Assembly (NCBI GenBank): GCA_027886185.1 | Contig: WOAB01000568.1 | Location: 9,308,501-9,372,500, forward strand | Direction: 5' to 3' | Source: Rheum nobile | Lineage: Eukaryota; Streptophyta; Magnoliopsida; Caryophyllales; Polygonaceae | Length of the DNA: 64,000 nucleotides | Shown here: positions 10,410 through 22,400 of the stretch, piece after piece | Numbering within the stretch: the first letter of the stretch is position 1 | Layout of the letters: each line of letters begins with the position of its first letter | Translations under genes and position numbers: made by a program | Notes under the pieces: generated by a model | The model's database searches: none | What the model was told of the DNA's origin: nothing | What the model saw: only the letters and a program-made list of their open reading frames with translations

Positions 10410-10984
10410 TGAAGCTCCTGTATTGTCTGGCCTTCTCTTTTGACACTCGTTATGATGTGATCATAACACATATAGAAGGTGCTTCTATATATACCATAGA
10501 ACACTACCTCCAAATGCCAGCTCGTTGTTCCTCCTTTGGGTTTGTGACGCTGTAAGGTTTCTCCGAAGATAGGTCACGGAGTCTAGGATCTTCCACCGAC
10601 GTTGATAAAGAGCTTCAAAGTGGCAAAGTTACCGGTTTTTTATGCACAACGTGGGCCGATATGGAGGTGATTCGATGTCGTTCGGAGATGATTTCAAATG
10701 ATTCAAAAGTCGGGTTTAAGTAACTTGAGCATGACAAAGACGATGGTGTGGTCAGATTTTGAATTTAATGACTCGAAAGGTGTTTTTCTTTGGGTCGAAC
10801 AAGGCTTTGTGGTGATGTATGGGGAAGCACATGGCCTCCCTAACTGCCTTGCTGTACGTTGTTGACATAGTGATCACAATCAAGGTTGAGAATGAAGGGA
10901 GCGTTTGTTAAGATGGCAGATCATGATGAAATCATGATGAAATCCGATTTTTATATGTTAATTGATTTTGTGTCTCATTACGAA
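10410..10984. other. spacer of element M with one copy of a duplicated segment
   Basis: No convincing coding sequence. The segment 10642-10783 is repeated directly at 16150-16292 (about 85-90% identical by eye), so the two copies bracket the hairpin array. Confidence 0.6.
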
Positions 10985-13900
10985 ACCAACCAACATTCGT
11001 TTCAAATTTAAAGTTAATATAACACAGTAATGACCTGACTACGTCCAAATATGGCCTGATAAAGCGCATATTGCTATGAAATTTGAAATCGGCTAACATT
11101 TGAAATTTTGTGATATAACAGAGCATTGACCTGACTTCGTATAAATGTGACCTGACTTCATATAAATGTGGCCTGATAAAGTACATAATGCTCTGATAAA
11201 ATGAATATTGCTCTGACATTTAAAATCGACTAACATTTAAAACTTTTTTTTTGTAAATTTTGTTACATAACAGAGCATTATGTACTTTGTCAGGCCACAT
11301 TTATACGAAGTTAGGTCACATGTATACAAAGTCAGGTCAATGCTCTGTTATTTCACAAAATTTCAAATGTTAGTCAATTTCAAATTTCAGAGCAATATTC
11401 ACTTTATCCAGCGCATCCCCAAGTCGTCTCCCTGACTGGAGGTAGAAATTCCCGAGGTTGAATTTCTTTGTGCTAGTAATATCCCTTATATTGTTGGACC
11501 CATTGGTAACAAGCCATGAGTTTGTATTTACTGGATCCTTTCTGTGCAGATTAGTGAAGGGTTCTACTTCCTACTCCTGTTATGTTGCTATATGAGTTTT
11601 AATAAATTTAAAAGAGAAAATCATGGGAAGCACGATCATCTCAGCTCATCTATGTAACAATCATAGGCGGAGTGTTAGGGTTTTGGAGCGTAATTAGAAT
11701 TTATCTTATCAAGTAGAATTTATCTTGTTAAGTGTAATTAGTACTTGTTATCAATTCAATGAGAATCACAACTAATAAATGCAAATTTAAGTGTTTCAAA
11801 TTTAAAGTTAATATAATAGTGTAATGACCTGACTACGTACAAATATGGCCTGATAAAGCGCATATTGCTCTGAAATTTGAAATCGGCTAACATTTGAAAT
11901 TTTATGATATAACAGAGCATTGACCTGACTTCGTATTAATGTGACCTGACTTCGTATAAATGTGGCCTGATAAAGTATATAATTCTCTCATAAAATGAAT
12001 ATTGCTCTGACATTTAAAACCGACTAACAATTCAAACTTTATTATAGTAAATTTTGTTACATAACAAAGCATTATGTACTTTGTCAGCCACATTTATACG
12101 AAGTTAGGTCACATGTATACAAAGTCAGGTCAATGCTCTGTTATTTCACAAAATTTCAAATGTTAGTCAATTTCAAATTTCAGAGCAATATTCACTTTAT
12201 CCGGCGCATCCCCAAGTCGTCTCCCTGACTGGAGGTAGAAATTCCCGAGGTTGAATTTCTTTGTGCGAGTAATAACCCTTATATTGTTGGACCCATTGGT
12301 AACAAGCCATGAGTTTGTATTTACTGGATCCTTTCTGTGCAGATTAGTGAAGGGTTCTACTTCCTACTCCTGCTATGTTGCTACATGAGTTTTAAAAAAT
12401 TTAAAAGAGAAAATCATGGGAAGCACGATCATCTCAGCTCATCTATGTAACAATCATAGGCGGTGTGTTAGGGTTTTGGAACGTAATTAGAATTTATCTT
12501 ATCAAGTAGAATTTATCTTGTTAAGTGTAATTAGTACTTGTTATCAATTCAATGAGAATCCCAACTAATAAATGCAAATTTAAGTATTTCAAATTTAAAG
12601 TTAATATAATAGTGTAATGACCTGACTACGTACAAATGTGGCCTGATAAAGCGCATATTGCTCTGAAATTTGAAATCGGCTAACATTTGAAACTTTGTGA
12701 TATAACAGAGCATTGACCTGACTTCGTATAAATGTGGCCTGATAAAGTACATAATGCTCTGATAAAATGAATATTGCTCTGACATTCAAAACCGACTAAC
12801 ATTTCAAACTTTATTATTGTAAATTTTGTTACATAACAGAGCATTATGTACTTTGTCAGGCCACATTTATACGAAGTTAGGTCACATGTATACAAAGTCA
12901 GGTCAATGCTCTGTTATTTCACAAAATTTCAAATGTTAGTCAATTTCAAATTTTAGAGCAATATTCACTTTATCCGGCGCATCCCCAAGTCGTCTCCCTG
13001 ACCGGAGGTAGAAATTCCCGAGGTTGAATTTCTTTGTGCGAGTAATAACCCTTATATTGTTGGACCCATTGGTAACAAGCCATGAGTTTGTATTTACTGG
13101 ATCCTTTTTGTGCAGATTAGTGAAGGGTTCTACTTCCTGCTCCTGTTATGTTGCTACATGAGTTTTAATAAATTTAAAAGAGAAAATCATGGAAAGCACG
13201 ATCATCTCAGCTCATCTATGAAACAATCATAGGCGGAGTGTTAGGGTTTTGGAGCGTAATTAGAATTTATCTTATCAAGTAGAATTTATCTTGTTAAGTG
13301 TAATTAGAACATGTTATCAATTCAACGAGAATCACAAATAATAAATGCAAATTTAAATGTTTCAAATTTAAAGTTAATATAATAGAGTAATGACCTGACT
13401 ACATACAAATGTGGCCTGATAAAGCACATATTGCTCTGAAATTTGAAATCGACTAACATTTGAAATTTTGTGATATAACAGAGCATTGACCTGACTTCGT
13501 ATAAATGTGACCTGACTTCGTATAAATGTGGCCTGATAAAGTACATAATGCTCTGATAAAATGAATATTGCTCTGACAATTAAAATCGACTAACATTTCA
13601 AACTTTATTTTCGTAATTTTTGTTACATAACAGAGCATTATGTACTTTGTCAGGCCACATTTATACGAAGTCAGGTCACATGTATACAAAGTCAGGTCAA
13701 TGCTCTGTTATTTCACAAAATTTCAAATGTTAGTCAATTTCAAATTTCAGAGAAATATTCACTATATCCGGCGCATCCCCAAGTCGTCTCCCTGACCGGA
13801 GGTAGAAATTCCCGAGGTTGAATTTCTTTGTGCTAGTAATATCCCTTATATTGTTGGACCCATTGGTAACAAACCATGAGTTTGTATTTACTGGATCCTT

Positions 13901-16115
13901 TCTGTGCAGATGAGTGAAGGGTTCTACTTCCTGCTCCTGCTATGTTACTACATGAGTTTTAATAAATTTAAAAGAGAAAATCATGGGAAGCACGATCATC
14001 TCAGCTCATCTATGTAACAATCATAGGCGGTGTGTTAGGGTTTTGGAACGTAATTAGAATTTATCTTATCAAGCAGATTTTATCTTGTTAAGTGTAATTA
14101 GTAGTTGTTATCAATTCAACGAGAATCACAACTAATAAATGCAAATTGAAGTGTTTCAAGTTTAAAGTTAATATAATAGAGTAATGACCTGACTACGTAC
14201 AAATGTGGCCTGATAAAGCGCATATTGCTCTGAAATTTGAAATCGGCTAACATTTGAAATTTTGTGATATAACAGAGCATTGACCTGCCTTCATATAAAT
14301 GTGACCTGACTTCGTATAAATGTGGCCTGATAAAGTACATAATGCTCTGATAAAATGAATATTGCTCTGACATTTAAAACCGACTAACATTTAAAACTTT
14401 ATTTTTGTAAATTTTGTTACATAACAGAGCATTATGTAATTTGTCAGGCCACATTTATACGAAGTCAGGTCACATGTATACAAAGTCAGGTCACATGTAT
14501 ACAAAGTCAGGTCAATGCTCTGTTATTTCACAAAATTTCAAATGTTAGTTAATTTCAAATTTCAGAGCAATATTCACTATATCCGGCGCATCCCCAAGTC
14601 GTCTCCCTGACTGGAGGTAGAAATTCCCGAGGTTGAATTTCTTTGTGCTAGTAATATCCCTTATATTGTTGGACCCATTGGTAACAAGCCATGAGTTTGT
14701 ATTTACTGGATCCTTTCTGTGCAGATGAGTGAAGGGTTCTACTTCCTACTCCTGCTATGTTGCTACATGAGTTTTAATAAATTTAAAAGAGAAAATCATG
14801 GGAAGCACGATCATCTCAGCTCATCTATGTAACAATCATAGGTGGTGTGTTAGGGTTTTGGAGCGTAATTAGAATTTATCTTATCAAGCAGAATTTATCT
14901 TGTTAAGTGTAATTAGTAGTTGCTATCAATTCAACGAGAATCACAACTAATAAATGCAAATTTAAGTGTTTCAAATTTAAAGTTATTATAACAGAGTAAT
15001 GACCTGACTACGTACAAATGTTGCCTGATAAAGCGCATATTGCTCTGAAATTTGAAATCGGCTAACAATTGAAATTTTGTGATATAACATAGCATTGACC
15101 TGACTTCGTATAAATGTGACCTGACTTCGTATAAATGTGGCCTGATAAAGTACATAATGCTCTGATAAAATGAATATTGCTCTGACAATTAAAACCGACT
15201 AACATTTAAAACTTTATTTTCGTAAATTTTGTTACATAACAGAGCATTATGTACTTTGTCAGGCCACATTTATACGAAGGCAGGTCACATGTATACAAAG
15301 TCATGTCAATGCTCTGTTATTTCACAAAATTTCAAATGTTAGTCAATTTCAAATTTTAGAGCAATATTCACTCTATCCGGCGCATCCCCAAGTCGTCTCC
15401 CTGACTGGAGGTAGAAATTCCTGAGGTTGAATTTCTTTGTGCTAGTAATATCCCTTATATTGTTGGACCCATTGGTAACAAGCCATGAGTTTGTATTTAC
15501 TGGATCCTTTCTGTGCAGATGAGTGAAGGGTTCTACTTCCTGCTCCTTCTATGTTGCTACATGAGTTTTAATAAATTTAAAAGTGAAAATCATGGGAAGC
15601 ACGATCATCTCAGCTCATCTATGTAACAATCATAGGCGGTGTGTTAGGGTTTTGGAGCGTAATTAGAATTTATCTTATCAAGTAGAATTTATCTTGTTAA
15701 GTGGAATTAGTAGTTGTTATCAATTCAACGAGAATCACAACTAATAAATGCAAATTTAAGTGTTTCAAATTTAAAGTTAATATAACAGAGTAATGACCTG
15801 ACTACGTACAAATATGGTCTGATAAAGTAAATATTGCTCTGACATTTAAAATTGGCTAACATTTGAAATTTTGTTATATAACAGAGTATTGACCTGACTA
15901 CGTATAAATGTGGCCTGATAAAGTGAATATTGTTCTGAAATTTGAAATCGGCTAACATTTGAAATTTTGTGATATAACAAAATATTGACCTGACTACTTA
16001 CAAATATGGCCTGATAAAGTGAATATTGCTCTGAAATTTGAAATCGGCTAAGATTTGAAATTTTGTGATATAACAGAGCATTGACCTGACTTCACAGATA
16101 AAGTACATAAATGTG
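10985..16115. repeat. tandem array of ~790-bp units, each with a long hairpin
   Basis: The landmark GCGCATCCCCAAGTCGTC recurs at 11411, 12204, 12977, 13771, 14586 and 15380, giving periods of 793, 773, 794, 815 and 794 bp. A partial seventh unit follows from about 15740. Each unit contains an inverted repeat; in the fourth unit the arms are 13431-13555 and 13631-13755 (about 125 bp, ~75-bp loop). The arms are themselves built of 22-24-bp subrepeats of the type TGACCTGACTTCGTATAAAT. From 15790 to 16100 only these subrepeats continue. Minus-strand ORFs of 62-104 codons recur in each unit but vary with the subrepeats, so I do not call them genes. Confidence 0.9.
13431..13755. repeat. representative hairpin in the tandem array
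   Basis: The left arm runs from TTGCTCTGAAATTTG to GTACATAATGCTCTG and the right arm from CAGAGCATTATGTAC to CAAATTTCAGAG. They pair over about 125 bp with few mismatches. Transcripts would fold into a long near-perfect duplex, a typical small-RNA source. Six such hairpins occur in the array. Confidence 0.8.
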
Positions 16116-17187
16116 GGAGGGATCTATGATTTAAGAGTTCAGGTTTTCCATGCACAAAGCGGGCCGATACAGAGGTGATTCGATGTCGTTCGGATATGAT
16201 TTCAAATGTTTCAAGAGGCGGGTTTAAGTAACTTGAGCATGGCGAAGACGATGGTGTGGCCATATTTTGAATTTAATGAATCGAAAGGTGTATAATTAAA
16301 AGACAATTCAAAAGGAATTAGTGCATATTGATAGAACTAAAATTTGAAGGATATAACAAACTTCACTGATTTCATTTGTCTCTCACACTCACACTCACAC
16401 TTTCAGTACAAGACTCGCAATGTACTCCAACAGATACAAATTGGAGACAAATTCAAAACTGATTTACTGAAATAGATGACAACTAAATCAAGGTTGCGAT
16501 GAACACCAAAGATACGAACTGGAAATGAAGAACTCCAGCAGTAGAAAAATACTCCCATTACTCTTGACAATAATGCCTACCAACGACCAAAGGATTTCTC
16601 TGCAGGGTGTTACACCAACTACAGCTCTCTGCTCTACGAACTGAGCAAAGGTCGATTTCTGCACACCAGCTAAAACTGAATATAGTACATACTGATAAAT
16701 GATAAGATACTTCAGCCAATAGATGCAATCAAATGCAGAACAACTGAACAAGGACCAATAATGAAAGAACTTATCTGCCGCTTCAATCACAAACAAATCT
16801 ACTTACAAGATTGAGGTAAAGTCCATTCATTCTCGTAGTTCATCTGGTTGTAACATACAATGAAGCTTATGATAATAGTTATTAAATGAATTACAGTATG
16901 AATAACAAATTATAGTTTTCTGATTTCATGGGATCTCTTTGCTCATTTCATTTGAAGTCCACGTGGAGAAAATATTTTGTGGTAGAAAATTAAGAATTAA
17001 CTATCTGAAGATCAGACAATGGTAGAGAGTATCATTTTTTTTAGGATAAACAAAGGGAAATCAATGAGGAAAATATAACATAAAACAACATTTAACAAAA
17101 CAAAGGATGAATTGGGAAGAAGCAACTAGCAAGAAAGTGAAGGGTGTATCCTAATGACGCCCTTCTATTCTAAGCCCGGAATTACAC
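16116..17187. other. element M, right of the hairpin array, unresolved
   Basis: Contains the second copy (16150-16292) of the duplicated segment from 10642-10783, then about 900 bp of AT-rich sequence. A minus-strand open stretch (16488-16796) has exon-like character in its middle but no recognised domain. Confidence 0.4.
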
Positions 17188-17900
17188 TCAAAATCTCAAA
17201 TCAGAACAGAAGCTCAAAACAAGAATGCAATCAAGCGAAAAGTACTTAAATAGGCTAGAGAAAACGAGCACATACATCGAATGCTCGATTACTTCATGGG
17301 ATGTAGGTGCAGGCAAGAAGTCATTGACAGCAACCTCCTTGTTCTCGTTTTTCTTGTCTGAAAAGAGGGAAACACAAACGATCCATGAGCAGTTCATCGA
17401 TTCGAGGAACGCCAGCACCGGGGGAGGGGGAGCGAATCTGAGGCAGTCGCTTAGCCAGAAGAAGTCAAACTTTCTCTCCTTCGCGACCGTCGAAGTCGAC
17501 GCCAGAGTGGTTGAGGTTAAGGAGAAGAGGACAATAGCAGGAGAGAGGGGAGCTGGATAGAGGACAACAACTACAGAGCGAGATAGGGGAGCTGGACAGA
17601 GGACAACAAGCGTTGGGACTCGGTGTCGCGCGAAATCAATTCCGACTTCTGGACATGCCTCGCCGCAAGCGGAGGGGTCTCGGTGTCGTCGTCGCCGTCT
17701 TGACAATCACCGCCGGGACTCAGGTACACCGATCCATACGAGTCAAACCAGCCGATTCTAGGAGCGCCGACCTCAGTGACGGCGTAAGAGATTATCAGCG
17801 AGAAATAAGAGGGAGCGAGAAAGTGAGACGAACTTCCAAGGGGGAGATGGGATTAAGATCGAAGGAGGAGAAGAGAAAGCCAAGGGGGAGATGAGATTAA
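17188..17900 (-). pseudogene. GC-rich gene-like stretch near the right end of element M
   Basis: A minus-strand open frame of 172 codons (17188-17706), followed by further GC-rich sequence to about 17900, stands out from the AT-rich context. It includes ERKFDFFWLSDCLRFAPPPP and KEVAVNDFLPAPTSHEVIEH, separated by a polypyrimidine-AG boundary near 17365 that could be a splice acceptor. This pattern fits another captured gene fragment, but I do not recognise the product. The reading frame may be incidental. Confidence 0.35.
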
Positions 17901-18095
17901 GAGAGGTAGGTGAGAACGAACAAGGCAAAGTGGATTAGCGATCTGGGCAACTAGGGTTTTGCATTTGTGTGCAGAAGCTTTAAGCTCTTATCAATTCCTA
18001 AGTATAATTAGCAGTTGTTAAAAGTATAATTTTCATCAAAAGAAAAGGTAAATAAAAATATGAATTTATCTTTTTCAGAAGAAAAAAAGTTGTGC

Positions 18096-18182
18096 AGCTT
18101 TATGGTATTTTTGCTATACTTTCTAAAATCTGGTATTTTTGCAAACGGCTCTTCAAATGTTGGTATTTCTTGCAATTCCGCC
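18096..18182 (-). repeat. right terminal inverted repeat of element M
   Basis: Inward on the minus strand it begins GGCGGAATTGCAAGAAATAC and aligns with the left end. It is directly followed by the second AATTATAAA target duplication (18183-18191). Confidence 0.65.
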
Positions 18183-18191
18183 AATTATAAA

Positions 18192-20085
18192 TAACCTTCT
18201 CATCGAGCTTAGATGGAAAGAATTTATAAACTTATTTTACCCCGTGTTTTAATCAACACAATTCAAAACAACTTTTACCGACTGATTTTATTATTCTCCA
18301 ATAAACACTTAATTTCCCTCACACAATCTATTATCCCAATTAAAGCATACTTTTTGGCTAACCCAATTTACCATCTACCTCGTATTAAATCCCTTAATAA
18401 TCCTCATATCATTACATTACTTCCCAAAAACATGTCCTTATAATGTCATTTATCAGTTGAGTAAGTTTCTCCAATTAAAACATTATACACTTAGCTCCTT
18501 CCAAAAGCTCTAAACCATTAGGCCTATAAAGAATACACCTACTCATAATCACAACGTTTAAATCCTTATATGTTTAAATAATCAACAACTCTTAGTAATT
18601 TATTATTTTCCCAAAACGAACTACATAAGGTATTACTCTTATTTCCTTAAACTATCATATCGATAAATGATTCATTACCAACAAAATCAATCACTTCTGT
18701 CATAATACTTCAATAGATATATACGAGTAACATTTGTTACCTTACTCTTTAAGCGCACATAAGACAAATCTCTTTACTAAATCCTTTAGTTTATCGAAAT
18801 CCTCAACATAACCTATTCTTATACTATAACCTTTAAATTTAAGCAAGCGTCCTCCCAATACAATAGCTCATAACTTAATCTTACAAGAAAGAGTTATACC
18901 ATAAATCTTATAATAAAGTCCTCACGTTTAAATTGCTAAAATTTTATATTCTAGAACATCACTCGTTTTAGATTGCAATTCCATAGGGAGAGACAACTCT
19001 ATATGATTTATAGTTTTCTCAACAATTTATTCACTTAGATGAATAAATTATAAAACTCACAACTAAGTATTTTAAGCTTTTTATTAGCTCACCACATGCA
19101 CTTTACCACAACAAATGCTCAGAGTAAACACACGAGAAATAATTCTCAACTCCATAGAGCATTAACCACACACACACACACCCAATTCCTTATAATTAAG
19201 GAATTTCGACAAAACTACACTCACGAGACAACGCTCGACAACTCGACTAGAAAAGAAAATAATGCCATTACCCAACTTGACATTAAAATTTTCCAACTTA
19301 TACGTGACTCTTCAATCACTACGTTATGATACGAATTGTAAGGGTTCAAACAAATAACTTTATATTAGTTTGACTGACCCTCCACCATTAACCTTAAAAC
19401 GATCTTCTTCTCCTCCTTGAGAATGGATCAATTAGGAGAAATGTCAACCTTTAACTGACATTAAACCTAAGAATGGACGATAACCTTAAGAATGGATCTA
19501 AGGAATAGGTAACCAAATCGAAGCTTACAGAAGTTTGAAAACACACTCTAAAATACTTTAAATCACACTTTAAGTTAATTCTTCATCCCCTTATCATTTT
19601 ACAATACAAATTATTTATAACTTAATACTTTTATAATTAAATTACCAGCATCGTCCTTTTTAAAATCCACAAGACCACAACCACTTTCAAAACTGCACTT
19701 TAAAATTATTAAATGAATTTAACTTTCTCGTTTAAACAAAATTATATAAAATAAAATATTATAAGTCTCTTTTATATTTAGAACACAAAGTTATCACTTC
19801 TTTAAGTACCTTTAACAACTCTCAAAACTACACTTTTTAAAATAATAGACAATAAATTTAATTTCACACGTTATAACGTCATTTTTAAAAGGACTATAAA
19901 ATAACAATTAACGTACTAGTAGTTAAACCATTATTTTAAATTACCTTCTCAGAGGTCATAAAACTTTAAATTTAATACTAACATTTAAACTTTCGAAATT
20001 CCAAGAATAAAATAGTCTGAAAATAGTTTCGAAATTAATTTTCAAAAATTCTCAAACCTAACAATAGGCCAAGAATTTTAAAACC
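18192..20085 (-). other. non-coding internal region of array A, 5' part
   Basis: AT-rich sequence between element M and the primer site, with no recognisable retrotransposon domain. A short (AC)n run lies near 19170. The part 18192-18440 is repeated at 24607-24855. This completes the evidence that the array A unit lacks gag and pol. Confidence 0.75.
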
Positions 20086-20100
20086 ATTGCTCTGATACCA
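20086..20100 (-). other. primer binding site of array A
   Basis: On the minus strand TGGTATCAGAGCAAT follows the end of LTR A2 after a four-base spacer. It matches the initiator tRNA-Met class of primer sites and fixes A2 as a 5' LTR on the minus strand. Confidence 0.85.
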
Positions 20101-20104
20101 TAAT

Positions 20105-22400
20105 TGTAACACCCCCGACTTATGTCGGTAGTGCCACATGCCAGTGACCTCATACGTTAACGTCCAAAGTCACCTCAGGCTTTAATCGGAACAATTAAGC
20201 TTAAATACATACGTAAATTTTAAATATCGAAAGAATAACCAGCGGAAGACATTTTAAATGAATAAGACTTAACCTTTTTATTAAGAATCCTCTCGTAAAA
20301 TGAGAAGGACGGTTTTACAACAAAGTATAATGACAGCGGAAGACTTTTAAATTACAGCGAGAAACTTTTAAACATAGTCCTAATTACATGACTATGTACT
20401 ACATTTGTTTAAAATTAAACAGACACGCCTTGGAAATATTACTTCTTAAAATGCAAACTTCATCTGCAAGCCTTCTCTTCGATTGGGTACTTCAAATCTT
20501 CGGGGACCCACCACTGATGTGCCGTATAGGACGGATGACACCACCCAACCATGTAAGAAATAAAACCCGGTTGGTTAGTCTAATGAAAGACTATGAATGG
20601 GTGAAAACAGAATGGTTCAAGCGATCGTAACCGTTTTACTATCATTGTCCCTCGAATAATAACCGAAGGGACGATACATAACTCGGAACTTTCACGGATT
20701 TATAGAAAAAGATATGCATTGAAAAGAAGACTCTAACGGAATTGAGTCTTATAGGAAACGTATGACAATTGTTTGGGAACGTTAAGTTTTCACACAAGTT
20801 TAAAACACGACCTTGATTATTTGGGTCCACGACCAACCTCACCGGGCAATGCGAATCCAGATTGGAAAGAAGACTTACTCTAACAAGAGTCCGGGCGGTT
20901 TCCACGTTGTACTCCTCGCCCGAGGGTATATTAACTATGTGCATAACATCACTTATCTTATTTAATTCCAAAACATACATTCACGTTACAACTTTTAGTT
21001 CAGATCATCTCGATACGAGAGATATTTTGGGAATGAATCCCAATTGTTGGCACCAACTGAGTGCACCTACCCTGAATAAGGGTACGGTCATGACCAGAAG
21101 TACTAGGGAAAAATCCTCCTAATACCAATTATAAAGAAACGACTAGACCTCGCAAGGTACATAGCGTTCCTACGAATACTCGTTCTAACTACACATTAGT
21201 TCACACATAAATCCACACCAAAATCCATTACGGTAATATCATGAAGAACTATATAATAGCGTTGTTTCTAGCAATATATACAACCTATTATAGATTCATA
21301 TTTAAACACATTGTTTTATCAAATCTGTTCCCAAACTTAAAACAACAATTTTATTCCATCTTACATAACAATCAAATAATTGACAATCAAGGGGAAACAT
21401 GCAATAATGAGCAAGAGCGAACCGCCACTTGCCTTTAGTTTAGACGAACGAAGAGATCGGGTTGGAGATCTGGAACTTGAATCTGAGTACGGATTCCTAC
21501 GACGACGATGAGTTATAAGACGAAACCCTAAGTTAGATACGATACGAAGATATGAAACAAAACGAAGGGAAAACGTCCTGAGCCGCGGCCGTGGTTACCA
21601 TGGCTGCGATCGCGCTTGCTGGGCAAAGCAGCGGTCACATTTAGCTTAACTGCAGTTGCGGTTTTCAAGGCCAAGCCCACGGTCGCGGTGGATGGAGCCG
21701 CGGTCGCGGATCTCCATCCCGACGCCAGGCTGGGGCGGCTTTGAAGCCTTACCGACGACGACCACGAGGCTTCCACTCCACTTCTGAACCACCACGTATC
21801 ACCACCACTCCAAGGATCACTCACAAGGCACGGGCGACCTCCGACGACCACCAAAACTCCGGCGACGAGCAACTCCGGCGAAGGACACACAAACTTTTGA
21901 AGAAAAGAAGACGATGCTGAGATAGATGAAGGGAATGGCTGCCAAAAGCTCCCTTTTATAGGCATGGAGGAGAAGGAGTTCACCCCACACCGGCAAACCA
22001 AACGATCCAGCTCCCCCGGCGTTAGGTGCACGAGGAGAAAGCCGATCGTCGGCCTTCGAGAAGCTGGCGAAGAAGGCGAACAGAAGGCTCTCGTGGTCGA
22101 GGTTTCATAACCGCGATCGCGGTTTACCCAGACAAAACCGCGCCCGCGGTTTCAAAACCGCGGTCGCGGATCTGCCGCGCTCGCGCTCCTGGCCCTTGCT
22201 TGCGGGTTTGATCACGGACTTTGCTAAACTCTTGTTTTAGCATTCCTCAATTAATTTTAAGACCCCGTAATATTTAGACGTTTACGAACTCGTTCAAAAG
22301 GTCCTTACAGAGGTTACAGAAAATGCCTAACACGTCTTGCTTACAAAACGAAAGTTTGAAAATTACCCAAATACCCTTACTAAAGATTAGTGTTATTACA
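20105..22400 (-). repeat. LTR A2
   Basis: A full 2296-bp LTR with intact TGTAAC/GTTACA-type ends, collinear with A1 and with a minus-strand TATA box at 21954-21960. It has a primer site on its left and a polypurine tract on its right. It therefore serves as the 5' LTR of one unit and the 3' LTR of the next. Confidence 0.9.

Larger units (their letters stand above)
9469..18182. mobile_element. Mutator-like element M (Pack-MULE type)
   Basis: An 8.7-kb insertion in the internal region of array A. Its ends form imperfect inverted repeats of about 85 bp: the left begins GGCGTATTAGCAAGGACACC and the right, read inward on the minus strand, begins GGCGGAATTGCAAGAAATAC. Both continue with shared TTGCAAAAA and AAAGTAT blocks. 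A 9-bp target duplication and an empty paralogous site support the boundaries. No MURA-type transposase ORF is visible, so it is non-autonomous. The cargo is an EMB8-like gene fragment, an unrecognised spliced fragment, a large tandem hairpin array, and a GC-rich gene-like stretch at the right end. Confidence 0.75.

Noticed and set aside
12549..15188. Recurring minus-strand ORFs of 62-85 codons in the hairpin array (reading MSEQYSFYQS...)
   Set aside because: They follow the tandem units and subrepeats, vary in length with subrepeat number, and have no domain or start context. They are by-products of the repeat.
10985..16115. CRISPR-like or centromeric satellite interpretation of the 790-bp array
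   Set aside because: A plant genome has no CRISPR arrays. The unit is long, confined to one MULE and has only six copies, unlike a centromere satellite.
16488..16796. 102-codon minus-strand ORF as a host gene
   Set aside because: No recognisable domain, no start context, and it lies inside element M; at most a captured exon fragment.
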